Assembly: GCA_020726505.1 (NCBI GenBank)
Contig: JAHLEZ010000013.1
Coordinates: forward strand, 1,612,001 to 1,676,000
DNA: 64,000 nucleotides
DNA from: Leptodontidium sp. MPI-SDFR-AT-0119
Lineage: Eukaryota; Ascomycota; Leotiomycetes; Helotiales; Leptodontidiaceae
Reading direction: 5' to 3'
Part shown: positions 24,555-35,725 of the stretch, piece by piece
Layout: each line of letters starts with the position of its first letter
Position numbering within the stretch: position 1 is the stretch's first letter
Translations under genes and position numbers: made by a program
Notes under the pieces: model-generated
What the model was told of the DNA's origin: nothing
Database searches by the model: none
What the model saw: only the letters and a program-made list of their open reading frames with translations

Positions 24555-25003
24555 TTTGAAGATTGAGAGAAGAGCAATCGGGGAATTTTGAAGTGCTGGT
24601 ATGTGGCACGAAAACTCAAGAGGTAATATCACGGCAGACACGGCGGTCGTCGATGGGATGGTATGAAGAATGACAAAGAAATGCATTGCGGTTCTTTGTT
24701 CGAAGTTGTTGAGCTGATGGGTGCTGCATGCAAAGTATAGATATGAAGTTTGGGGACAAAGGATTGGCACTTGCCGAATTGTTTTTGGGAGACATGGAAA
24801 TTGTGTACGATAGAAAGTGGGGTAGAGACAGGTAGATATGGGAAGGAAATTGACACCAATTGCACACCCCTTCATTTGCAATTGAAGACGAGCTTGAAGG
24901 AGTCGCTGTCATTTTTCCGTAGTCGTGTTGAAACTCTTCAAAGTCCATGATTTTCACGTGGCTTCCATACCATCTCGGTCCTCATTCTCCTCCTCCAACA
25001 CCC
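24555..25003. other. Promoter of copy D and convergent spacer
   Basis: About 450 bases between the copy D start and the end of the next minus-strand gene. It must contain the copy D promoter. No distinct motif. Confidence 0.4.
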
Positions 25004-25390
25004 TCACAGCCCGCCTTCAGGACAACCGACCCCCAAACTGCCACTACTCCAAGTCCAAAACCCACACGTCCAGACCTCCCCTCCTTCCACCCCCAATCCC
25101 TCCCCTGCAAACTCCCAATTGCTTGGACCCGTACAATCCGCACTAGCGTAAAACCTAACAGGCTGCCCGTCGTACACGATATGTGCGCACATGCTCTGTT
25201 TATCCTCGAGCGAGGTACAGCCACAGGTTGTGACGGGGTATGTGGCGCCTGAGAGCCCGAGGGAGGTTTGGTTAAAATCGTGTGTTGAGGATTCGGTGGA
25301 GAGGATGGTGGTTTGGCCACCGAGTTGGAGGGTTAGGGAAGTGGCGTGGATGAGGGGGAGGGAGAGGAGAGATATGGCCGTGAGGAGCAT
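25004..25390 (-). CDS. Small secreted cysteine-containing protein
   Basis: Single-exon 128-residue protein. Residues 1-16 (MLLTAISLLSLPLIHA) are a clear signal peptide. The mature part holds six cysteines (TTCGCTS, MCAHIVYDG, ADCTGPS, TCGFW, GCPEGG) and many Gly/Thr/Trp, the look of a small fungal extracellular protein. No catalytic motif. It resembles the broad class of small secreted proteins of unknown function. It lies on the same strand as the kinase-like copy D and the hydrolase, but the spacing does not suggest co-transcription. Confidence 0.7.
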   Translation of the reverse strand: MLLTAISLLSLPLIHATSLTLQLGGQTTILSTESSTHDFNQTSLGLSGATYPVTTCGCTSLEDKQSMCAHIVYDGQPVRFYASADCTGPSNWEFAGEGLGVEGGEVWTCGFWTWSSGSLGVGCPEGGL

Positions 25391-25928
25391 ACTGAGATGA
25401 AAAGAGAAGAGATGGGAGGTTTGTGGGTGGGTTCGCTGAATAAGTGTGTTAGTCTTGTCTTGAGGGGGATGAGTGAAGAGAGATCAGACTGGCTTCTTTC
25501 CTCTAAATAGGTTTGTATTTATTCCAACGTCTCAACATCTAAAAGAGGGTAGATCCCTCTCTTTATAGAGAACCTTCGACTACCCGGAGCAATTCCCCTT
25601 GAAGACGACTTCCCTCCAGGTGTCCAAATCCGAACACCTCGCTCCGCTGAGAAGTTTTGGGGATCGCCTGATGCAACCATAGCTGGCACAGAAATATATA
25701 AATTGCCATAGCTCCAGTCCACTGCAGTGGTAGAATCCGGGGAGAGGCGGCTAAGATCGAGATGCCAAAAATAGGCAGGTGTATACCTCGTGTTCTGAAG
25801 GTGGCTTTAGCTGCATGATCCAACATCTTCGGTTACGCGAACCGGATTCAAGACTGAGTTCTGCTCGTTGTGGGCAATTGTGATCGCTTGGATATGTACT
25901 CAAATCGGAAGCCCACCTCCAGCACATC
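25391..25928. other. Intergenic between hydrolase and secreted protein
   Basis: About 540 bases: the promoter of the secreted-protein gene and the 3' end of the hydrolase gene. Overlapping short frames on the minus strand have no domain. Confidence 0.4.
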
Positions 25929-27245
25929 TCATCCTTCGCCACGTGATTGAGAAAACAGCCGTTCAGAAAGTTTCTGAACGGCTTCAACGACAGCCATTCT
26001 TCCCTCCGGCCTAACCATAACTTCAGTGTGAAATGCTCCCCCAATGGTCCTCTTCTCAACACTCAAGCCAACATCCCTGCACCTCTTCTCAAGTACTGCC
26101 CCATGTCCCCGAGGAACCAACTCGTCCTTCCCGGCTTCTAGAATTATGACCTTGGGACTTTCTATCCCAGCACGCGTGAACCTCTCTCTCATGAGCCCCA
26201 AAGCCTTCGAGCTGTCCAGATGATTCCACAGGAACGGCCACAGATGTCTATACGGTAGCCATTTCTGCGGATACAATGTCTCGAGCATAGTTCTCACACT
26301 GATGAATGGAGTTTCGAGGATGAGAGCCTGGAGCGAGACGGGTGGCTTAGACTCCGTACGTTGGAAGAGATGAGCTTGCGCTGCTAGATTGGTGGCGACG
26401 CCTGCACCGATGCTCTGGCCCCAGATGACAATCGGGATGGAGTCGGTGAGATTGCCGCCATGTTGGAGAAAATCATCTCTGATCCAGACAAGAGAAGCGG
26501 CAGCATCCATAGCAATCCCCTTTTCCGATGGTCGACCTTTAGATGTCCAATAGCCCCGGTAACTGCAGCAGACTATTGTATACCTGACGGGAACGTCACG
26601 GAGAGATCGATCTCCAAGCATACGCAAAACAGGCGAAAGGAACGGGAGACGAGGAGGGATAGAAGAAGCATTACCTACAAACCATAAGCCCTATCCACTG
26701 GAAAGAAAACAATAACAAGAAAAATGAAGAAAAAAGGGAGATGCACCCTGGAAATAGAGGATATAAACTATCCTCGTATCACAAACATCGATATTGTTGA
26801 CACTAGCCACGCAGAGACTGATCTTCGTCCCATCCATCGGCTTTATCCTCACTTCTCTCCATTCAATCCCACTACATTGATTCCTGTATTCTGCAATAGT
26901 TTCTCGACGAGCATTCGGAGGGAGACCGGGCATGTAGATGATCTTGTTCTGGAAAATGACCATCATGCAGCATTTCCACGTCCACAGTGCAATCACTAAT
27001 CCTCCAAACACAACTGGAGGTAGCAAGACCATCGGGATACCGCCCAATGTCCTTCTCTGGCCATATCCATATGGAATGATTGGTTCATGAGCTCGAGCTC
27101 GAGATTGGATTTGGGTCTGTATCAGGATCTGTGCGGCAGGACCCCCGCGCAACTTCGTAGAAAATGCCCTTGTCCTTGTCTTTGTCCACTGCGTTCTCTT
27201 GTACAGCTGTCGCGAGAAAGATTTTCCATGCACGACGCACAGCAT
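25929..27245 (-). CDS. Membrane-anchored alpha/beta hydrolase (Bem46/ABHD-like)
   Basis: Two exons, 27245-26747 and 26674-25929, give 414 residues. A basic N-terminus is followed by one hydrophobic segment (GIPMVLLPPVVFGGLVIALW, about residues 69-88), then the hydrolase domain. The oxyanion-side motif YFQGNASSIPPRLP spans the intron. The nucleophile elbow is IWGQSIGAGVA with the catalytic Ser, the acid lies in EAGKDELVP and the His in GGAFHTEVM. This arrangement matches the Bem46/ABHD13-type serine hydrolases, membrane-tethered enzymes with ester or thioester substrates. The divergent neighbour is sds22. Confidence 0.85.
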
Positions 27246-27622
27246 TTCACACCAATTGCTGGTGTTTCCTCAATGTGCAGTATCCTATCAATTCCTCGTA
27301 TGCATGTTGTCGTGTCTTTCGTGGGGTTGATGAAAGGATAGGTAGGGTAGGGAACGCGAAGAGAAGGCTTTGTCGGTCATGCATCCATCCAGCAGTTTGG
27401 TTCGCCGCCTCGCCTCTTGAATTGTCAGCCCCGCCAAAGCCTGAGGTGATCTAAACCAACATCACCCAACCCAACCTCCTTCAACACCATGGGTTAAGCA
27501 GTCCATTTTTACTCTTCCAAACACCCAACTCCAAGACGAGAAGACCCGATTCTTGATCCATTTCTCCGTCCAAGATCGTACACAAGATCGCACATCCAGC
27601 AGAGAAGATCTTCATCTTCATC
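27246..27622. promoter_or_regulatory. Divergent promoter hydrolase / sds22
   Basis: A 377-bp gap between two divergent start codons, so it carries both promoters and leaders. The sds22 side is A/C-rich (CCAACATCACCCAACCCAAC). No TATA box. Confidence 0.45.
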
Positions 27623-29050
27623 ATGCCATCAACTAAAGAAACCACCCCACCACAACAACCTCACATCTCGATCGACAACCCCCCACCCACCGACTCGGCA
27701 GACCACGACACGCCCAAGACACCACGAAGCAGCAGCGGTTGGGATGGCAAGCTACGATTAGAGAAGGAGAAGAACGTGGAGCTCCTCAACCCAGAAGCTA
27801 TCTCTGATGCGGAGTATTCGGACGAAGAGAATGTGTTGCCTGGAGAGGAGATTGAGGCTGATGAAGGTATACTTGTCTGCCCTTGCGCGCTATGATTTTG
27901 GCGGAGGAGAAGAAGAAGAGGGGAAACCCGAGAAGATACAATCTGCTGTTCGCGCCGGCCGGATGTGCGAGAAAAGATGGAGGATCTTCAAGACGGGGAA
28001 ATGCTAACAGAAAGAACACAATGCTAACGCTCCTCACTCTCTGCAGACCTCCTGGACGACTACCCCTCCACAACAACAGAAATCGACTGCGTCCACGCCC
28101 GAATAACCTCCATCCCGTCCCTGAACCTCTCCCGCTTCCCCCACACCCAACGTCTCTGCCTGCGTCAAAACAGCATCCCAACCATCTCAGGCCTCGAACC
28201 CCTCGCCTCAACCCTCACAGACCTCGACCTCTACGACAACCTGATAACCAAAATCCCCTCGACCTCCGGCCTCGAACTCCTCACCCACCTCCGAACACTC
28301 GACCTCTCATTCAACAAGATAAAATCTATTCGTCACATCTCGCACCTCACACAACTAACCGACCTCTACTTCGTCCAGAACAAAATCACCACCATCGAGA
28401 ACCTCTCCGGCCTCTCCAAACTACGCAATCTCGAACTGGCAGCGAACCGCATCCGCGAAATCCAGAACCTCGAGACTTTAACGGGACTCGAGGAGTTATG
28501 GCTAGGCAAGAACAAAATCACATCCATCTCTGGCCTCTCCTCGCTCCAGAACCTCAAAATCCTCTCTATACAAAGCAACCGTATCCGATCCATCACAGGC
28601 CTCTCCTCTCTGCCCAATCTAGAAGAACTCTACATCTCGCACAACGCCCTAACCTCGCTCTCCGGGCTCGAGAACTCCACCGGGTTACGCGTGCTCGATA
28701 TATCAAACAACGGCATCACGAGCCTGAAAGGTCTCGAGAACCTACAGGAGCTAGAAGAGCTGTGGGCGAGTTACAATCAACTTTCCGATTTCGCAGAGGT
28801 GGAGAGCGAGTTGGGCGGGAAAAAGGAGTTGAATACGGTCTATTTCGAGGGGAACCCGTTGCAGTTGAAACAGCCGGCGTTGTATAGGAATAAAGTGCGT
28901 CTGGCGCTGCCGAGGGTTATGCAGATCGATGCTAGTGAGTCTTTTTTTACCTTCCTTTTTTTCGCCCCATTCTAGGACCTGGGGTTGCAAGTTTTTGTCC
29001 TTTTTGTGTGTTTACTGACAAATTCGTTAGCTTTTGTACGCGTATCATAA
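27623..29050 (+). CDS. sds22: Sds22, regulatory subunit of protein phosphatase 1
   Basis: Three exons, 27623-27866, 28047-28934, 29031-29050; 383 residues. An acidic, Pro-rich N-terminus (about 1-90) is followed by some eleven leucine-rich repeats of the 22-residue SDS22 type, each with a core like LTDLDLYDNLITKI, LRTLDLSFNKIKSI or LEELWLGKNKITSI. The LRR cap reads NTVYFEGNPLQ...RNKVRLALPRVMQIDATFVRV, the typical Sds22 ending, completed by the tiny last exon. Sds22 binds the PP1 catalytic subunit in the nucleus and is needed for PP1 maturation and mitotic exit. Confidence 0.96.
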
Positions 29051-29766
29051 GACATCCAAGAGAAACAGAGATGTGTGTCTTGTATTGCATTGCATTGAGT
29101 TGAAATCGCCTTGTACCTCTGCAAAATAGATGGAGCATTCAGGACAAGACAGGATGATATGACATGATTGATGAAAGATCCTATGATTTGATAAGGACCA
29201 CGGTACCTAGGCATGATCAAGATGGTAGGGATGGATATGGTACGGCATAGCGAGGAGTTCACTGGATGCAATACCAGGCAACGGATTCTGTCGGGCATGG
29301 TAGATTTCTAGGTAGATTCTAAACAGCGGAATCAAGACCAATTAACCAAGCGCAGCAAACAAGCAAGCAAAAGAAATCAAAGAAATCAACCCACAAATGC
29401 CGAATGTCACCACAAAAAACTGTCAGTATTCTACTTGAAGCGTGATAATAGTCTCATTTCTCGGTTTTGTATTCATTCATTCTACAACACGTACTGAGCC
29501 GGGAAGCTAGAACCTCAACCAGCCTATTGTAAACAGACCTCAAAAGGAACCCCCAAAGCTGAGCATGCGAGTATGCAAGTCTACCCGAGAAAAGTGTAAA
29601 GCAAAGCCAGCTCTCTCTAGAAGGCTCTAGGCAAGTAGGTATCGAGGCAACCGAAACCACAAACCCGGGAAAGGGAACCTAATCATGGCAGAGAAAGGAA
29701 TGCCTCTTGTAGTCTTCTATTCCCACCAACTTTCAGAAGGAGAAAACAGTCTGAATAGAAGTCGAT
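29051..29766. other. Convergent 3' region sds22 / xylose reductase
   Basis: About 700 bases between two stop codons of convergent genes. No supported gene. Confidence 0.5.
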
Positions 29767-31070
29767 CTATGCGAAGATATGGAGAGTGCCGAGATACTGC
29801 ATCAAAATTAGTTCAACTCTTCGCTTCGCCAAACAAGACCATCACCAGCCCAAGCGAGAGAAAATATTTCTAGTAAGCGAAGGGGAAAAGGGGAATACTC
29901 ACATCAGTAGGATTATTGAATCTCAAATGTCTATCCAGACCCGAAATAGCCTTCAAATCCTCATCCGCAATATCAAAGTCTGTAACCTCCAAATTCTGCA
30001 ACAGACGCTTGGGGTCGTTGCTCTTAGGAATAACAGCCAGACCTCTCTGGGTAGCCCATCTCAACAAGACCTGAGCAGGTGTCTTCTTGACCTTCTCCGC
30101 GATGGCAACAATGACGGGATGTTCGAAAAGCACGGGTGTATCCTTAGCTTTCTGCCACTCGAGTTCGATAAATGATTGTGGACCGAAAGAACTGTATGCC
30201 GTGACGGCAATACCCTGCTCCTTGGCGAGGGCAAGAAGTGTTGGTTGGACGAGGTATGGGTGGTGTTCGATTTGGAGGGTGGCTGGGCGGACCTTTGCGT
30301 AGCGGAGGAGATCGAGGATCAAGGAGCCTTGGAAGTTGGATACGCCAATTGACTTGGCGAGACCCTTCTCCTTAACGGTTTCCATTGCTTGCCAAGTCTC
30401 TTGGATGCTGGCGTTAGAGGTTTGAACATCGTCTTTGCCATCGACGGCCCATCCTGGTGGGTATCGGACGGAGGGGTCGACGTATTTCAGGGCGACGGGG
30501 AAGTGGACGATGTAGAGATCGAAGTAGTCAATGCCCCAATCGGCGAGTTGCTTGCGGCAGATTTTCTAATAATAAGGAGTTAGAGTTGCCATTTTGGGGG
30601 ATTGAAACGTGGGATTTGTTGAAGATAGGAATTAGAAAGCGTACCTCGACCTGGTCACCATCATGGAAAGAGTTCCAGAGCTTGGAGACAATGAATAGAT
30701 CTTCTCTCTTGACCATACCTTCCTTGATGGCACGGGCAACACCCTCACCAGCTTCCGTCTCGTTGCCGTAGTCTAGGGAGTGTCAGTGAGGATTTTGGAA
30801 GCTAGTAAAACGAGAAAGAAAAAAGAAATGGAAGAAGCTGGCGGGTATGATAGGGAGAATCGAAGGTCATTCTTCCCGGGAACACAGCAGATTGTCCCCA
30901 AACAAGCCCCTCAAGAAAAGCAGAAACACACCACAAGCACCATCGAACAACCGGTATCCGACCTTGATGGCATTATACACGGTATCAGCACAAGTCGCAT
31001 TGGCAACCTTCCAGAGACCAAAGCCAACTTGTGGCATATCATGACCAGTGTTCAATTTAATGGAAGCCAT
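29767..31070 (-). CDS. xyl1: Aldo/keto reductase, D-xylose reductase type
   Basis: Four exons, 31070-30932, 30772-30645, 30565-29903, 29796-29767; 319 residues, the exact size of fungal xylose reductases. Motifs: [11 protein letters not shown] at the N-terminus, the AKR signature FDGACDYGNE with the catalytic Asp and Tyr, the Lys in IVSKLWN, the His in YIVHFP, and the coenzyme-binding [10 protein letters not shown]. The C-terminal YLGTLHIFA is supplied by a 30-nt last exon. The enzyme reduces D-xylose to xylitol with NAD(P)H in the cytosol; related AKRs act on other aldoses, so the exact sugar is inferred from family. Confidence 0.93.
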
Positions 31071-33055
31071 TTTCGCAGATTTGTTTGTGATTGTAGTAGA
31101 GAAGGAGAAGTGCGAGGCGAAGCGTTGTTGGTGCTTTGGTGGGAGGTTTAGAAGAGGTCGAGTGTTGGAAGAGGAGTAAAGGAGGGGGAGGGAGAAAGTT
31201 TGAGGTCGTGGAGGGGTAGTTGTTGAGGTCGAGCTAGAGAATAGACGAGCGTGGGTGCAGGTGAGGTGAGGGGCAACGCCGATAGTGGAGATGGTGGGTG
31301 GGTATGTTGATTGAATAAGAGAGGGGCTGTGGCAGATAGAGTTGAGTCAGTTGGGTGGCTTGTGTTTTGTGTACTTGGATGCAGAAGAGGAGCAGGAGGA
31401 GAAGCGAGGTGGGGGTTTGAGTTGGAGGATAAGAGGAAGGAGCTGTTTTACCGCCAGAGAAGTCGCATGTAGAGCGAGGGCCCGAACCAGATTCGGATTC
31501 GTAAGGCAAAGCAGGTAGGTAGGTACTGAGGTAAGTAATGTAGGTAAAGGAAGCTTCCAATTAGGAGAAGAGGAAGGGGGAGGGAGAGGACAAGAATACC
31601 AGGTAACAGAGGTTTTTTATATGCAGCTGCACGTATCCAGGGCAGACACACTTGTTGGTTACCTCATGCTCCAAGGATGTACGGTAGGTACTTACCATCT
31701 CTACGGATATCTTGGCTGCCCCTCTTCTTACCTCTGTGTACTTTTCTTAAGTCCGAATTCACCTAGGTAAGTAGGTACTTCGAAGTAGGTAGTTCATACA
31801 GTTCACACCATTGCATACCTTCTCCCTCCCTCTCCTCGTACCGGCCCTTCTCTACTGACCACTTCCCTGCCTCTTCCCAACCCCTCTCCTCTTCCATCAC
31901 TTACCAAGACAAACAACTTCTTCCCTTCCTTACCCTTCCCTTCCATTCCAATGCAGTGGAGAATCTCTCATCCTCGTGGCTAAATACACTGGCTGTAAGT
32001 ATTGCATCTCGAGTCGTGTGGTTCCTTTCCCTCCAACTAGAATTTGCCCCTCCATGCAGTGTCCCATGCATCAGTCGTCCCTAGCGCACAATTTTCCATT
32101 TAGCCTAAATGCACATTTCTTCTTTAGTGGGGGCGATTGTCGCGGCTAAAGGCGCTGGAACGGGAGATGGACAGGGGTGAGCTGAAGGTGGGAGTGAGAT
32201 TTGCCGCGGAAGGTTATCGTCCATGATCAAACGAGGATACGAGTACGAGTACTTGATCAAGTCAAAATAATCCCGAGTCGATGAACCTTTCTTTGCTTGG
32301 CTTTGTATTTGTCGGTATGGAGGTTAAGAGCGTATTATTTGTTGAATTTCTGGCTCTTCCTTCATGTCTTGTCTTGTCTTTGCTTCCTTCATCCTTTTGG
32401 CAATGGCTATGCGATGTTTTTGAGCCCAGTGGTTCGTTCGGATCCTGAATCCGAGTACGATTTATATATCTACAAGCTGGCTCAGAGTGATTATATCTTG
32501 TGCTTTCTGCATCACTTTGCTTTTTTATCTTCGATTTTCTTTTCTGCTTCCTACAGAGGTACAGCTGAAGTCTTCTCATCAGAGGCCGCTCTCTGATCTT
32601 GGATTCCTGTGGCGCAGCATCTGATATGTGGCTGAAGATACATCTTCCTCAAAGGTAGGAATGTCTTCTCAGCTTGTCATGGGCAAGGAGAATAATCCGG
32701 TCACATGTTTTTTCGATGGCAACAAAGGATTCTGAGGTGCAAGAAAACTAAAGTGCAGTTGAATCTTTTGTGATGATCGCAGGGGTGTATTTCTTTGAGA
32801 AGCGTAGTCTCGACTTTTAGAACAAAGACTTCAGAAGTGACAAACAAGGTCACTTACGCAAATGTACATCAGCTGCTGGTATTCAATTTTCTATCCTAAG
32901 ACTACTAGTCAGATTCTTGCAAGAAAGCATTTTGGTCTTCCTTTTCTGGTTGCGTGTTCTTTTCCTTTGGCATACGACCAATTCTATACAATATCAATGC
33001 CTTGATTGACCAATCCATGCGATCAGACTCCCAATAATTTTATTCAATCTACAAG
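31071..33055. promoter_or_regulatory. Long divergent promoter region rich in TAGGTA repeats
   Basis: Nearly 2 kb between divergent xyl1 and kinase-like copy E. From about 31,500 to 31,795 it holds many copies of (G)TAGGTA in both orientations, for example AGGTAGGTAGGTACTGAGG near 31,512 and the cluster at 31,770-31,793. Such short repeats are common in promoters of filamentous ascomycetes. C/T-rich stretches near 31,820-31,940 suggest a further leader, but I find no plus-strand gene there. Confidence 0.45.
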
Positions 33056-34944
33056 ATGACCGACATTCTGGCAGCGGGAGTAGCGAGAGTCAATCACTGG
33101 CGGAAATACCGAGATCCAGATGCTACACCCATGACAATCGCCGATTATCAAAATTACTACCGAATCCATTCATATGCCACCCGACCAGATGCGGCTGCCC
33201 GCCTTTTAAATATGCCCCCTGCCAGAATGGTATCGTTAGACGGTATATCTCACCGCCTGCCACCGCCATACAACACACCAGAACTCCAAATCGAGCAAGA
33301 ATTCCTCGACCAGCACGAGATGCCCGGGATTCCAGGGATCAAGGCGTTCTGGAGAGGAGTCCGTTTCCTCGGGCAAGGAGCCTTTGGTATGGTTGGACTC
33401 TTCGAGTGGAGGGGGGGACCTGATGAACTGAAGCCAAAATTCGACAAGCTTGTCGTCAAACAGCTCAGAGATGACAAGCCTCCATCTGATAGTCTTGGCA
33501 ATGAAGCAGAACACTACACCAATATGAACAAGGCCAAATCTCCCCACATTGTCCGCATGCTCCATGAAGCTCAACGGGTCGTTTCTGGGGCTGACGAGAA
33601 TCTCGGCGCAGAGTGGGATGGTAAGGTTCGTAGATTATTCTTGGAGTACTGCCCGAATGGTTCGGCGTGGGAGCTTCGAGCTAGGCATAGGGCTGAGTAT
33701 GTCAAATTATGTTCCCATGCAAATTGCAACTAATGCTTTTTAGACAGACGCCGTTCTCGGAATTGACTCTTTGGCTCCTCTTTGAATGCATGATCGATGC
33801 GATAAGCGTTCTAGAATATGGAGCCGAGTTCTACGAAGACGTCGATGGTAAACAAACAATGAAGCCTCCCAGCGAGAAATGGAATGGAGTCGTCCACTTT
33901 GACTTTCAGATTGATAACAGTTTGTTCTAATAGTTATATTCCCTTGCAATGACAGAAACTCCTAACAATACACAGTTTTTGTTGCTGGAAGAGACCGCAG
34001 GCACACATCCACACCAGTCTTCAAGGTAAGGGTGTGGTTGTAAAATTTCATATTTTTTGCAGTGCTAACTTTGTGATTGAGCTTGGCGATTTCGGTTTCG
34101 CAGAATACATTGATAGTACTGATGAAAGTCCGGACGCTTTACTATTCAACCAGAGTCTAAGAGGGAGAGGAACTCCAGGGTATCTACCACCTGTAAGTCC
34201 GCATTTTACATTTCGATTCCACATCTTCACTTGCACAAGACACAATCACACGAACATCCCAACCGCAGTTAACACATCTCACAGGAACAATTTACAGACC
34301 GCTGGGACTACACCGATTGGCAAAGCAGCGGCATAGCCGGCATCTTCGGACCATGGTCAATGATCTGGAGCGCCGCAGCAATAATGTACCAATTCGCCAC
34401 CCTCTCCGACACTCCCCCCTCAGCAGGCACACCCTTCTTCCCAACCTTCCACCTCAACAACGCCCCACCCCTCGGCTGGACATACGGCCACAACCTCCAA
34501 GCCTACACATTCAGCACAACTCTCAAAGACCTCCTCTTCGAATGCTTCTACGAAATCCCCTCCCACCGGCCAGACCTACTCAACATCAAAACCCGCATCG
34601 CAGCCGCCATAACCGCAACCCTCGCAAGCGACAAAGCCCTCATCAATCCCTGGGACAACTTTATCCCCGACGACCCCATCGACCGCCCGTCGCCTCCTCT
34701 TTCCGTCGACCCAGGCGCCACCCCGCTGCCTCAGGGGGGTAGTCCGTCTCCTCCTCCTCCTCCCGCTTTCCCAGCTGGTCTTGCTGTCCCGATGCCTTTG
34801 TTACCTCCTCCGGCTTTGTTTCCCGCGAGGAAGGTTAAGGTCACTTGTACGATGCTGACGCGAGAGGGTAGGCAGTGTAAGATTTCCAGGAGGATGCCTT
34901 TGCCCCTTCCTGGAGCGTTTGATTGTGGGAGGCATACGAATTAG
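33056..34944 (+). CDS. Kinase-like family copy E (atypical catalytic loop)
   Basis: Five exons, 33056-33696, 33744-33919, 33976-34025, 34082-34192, 34285-34944; 545 residues, phases consistent. Motifs: LGQGAFGMV, VVKQL lysine, NEAEHY, LEYCPNGSAWEL, LTLWLLFECM, catalytic loop HFDFQIDN, LGDFGFA, GTPGYLPP|EQFTDRW, then ECFYEIPSHRPDLLNIKTRI. A Pro-rich linker (PSPPPPPAFPAG) leads to a tail C-x9-C-x15-C-x2-H. The catalytic Asp and Asn remain, but the Lys that normally follows (HxDxKxxN) is Gln, so activity may be weak or lost. It has lost the downstream introns that other copies keep, making the last exon 660 bases long. The third coding intron uses a GAG acceptor, TTTGTGATTGAG. Confidence 0.85.
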
Positions 34945-35725
34945 GTATTGCTGAGAAGAGGTGGATTTGGGGGGCGAGTTTGGGAGGTGGGTTGGTGAGA
35001 AGCAGTTCAATGTACAAATGGTTTTCCTGTTAAATTCGACTATAATTTCAGCTACGATTGATACAGACAAAAGCATCGAGAGGAATAATCCGAAAAATGA
35101 AGTCGTAAAGTAATGGAAGGCGGACGGCCGATCGTGTTGTTTGTCATTTAGAACGCCGCTTTAGAGCTTATCATTAATGAATGTGAATCCTTTTAATTGA
35201 TGTGCCGATTGCAATATCACACCAGTTTTCAAGATCTACCACTTTACAAGGCTTCGATCCAATATCTCAGAGCGGACTGCAGAAGTCCCGTCCTTTGATG
35301 CCTTTTCTTTGACATGATTCAAAAAATTCCCCCACTTTGTTTACGAGTCAAAAAGCTTAGCGAGACCCGAGGGGAAGCGAGATGAGAGAAAAATACACGT
35401 TGAAAAGCCTTCCATGGCAAAACCTACCCATCATGAACACATAACTACCGGCTATTTCTTGAAAAAACAATATACCAGATACCTACGGCTGCGGTATGAT
35501 AGTGGGAATTGTTCTAGCTAATTCTTTGTTTGCTCTTCAGCACGTTCCTTCGCATGCAGCAACTAGTGTTCTGAACAAAGAAATGAGCACTAATGCACAC
35601 ACAGAGTAATTTTTCTTAGTGCAGAATAATTCTATTATTGCAAGCATTGAAACCATCATTTACAACTGTACTGTCAGCTTCTCGCTCCAAAATAAATCAA
35701 CCACCACGAATTCAGATCTCTCACA
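34945..35725. other. Intergenic between copies E and F
   Basis: About 780 bases, AT-rich, with the copy F promoter. No supported gene. Confidence 0.4.

Noticed and set aside
27883..28887. 334-codon plus-strand frame overlapping sds22
   Set aside because: Out-of-frame shadow of the Leu-rich repeats; Pro/Arg/His-rich with no domain.
32297..32596. 99-codon frame between xyl1 and copy E
   Set aside because: Phe/Leu/Ser-rich frame in a promoter region, no signal or domain.
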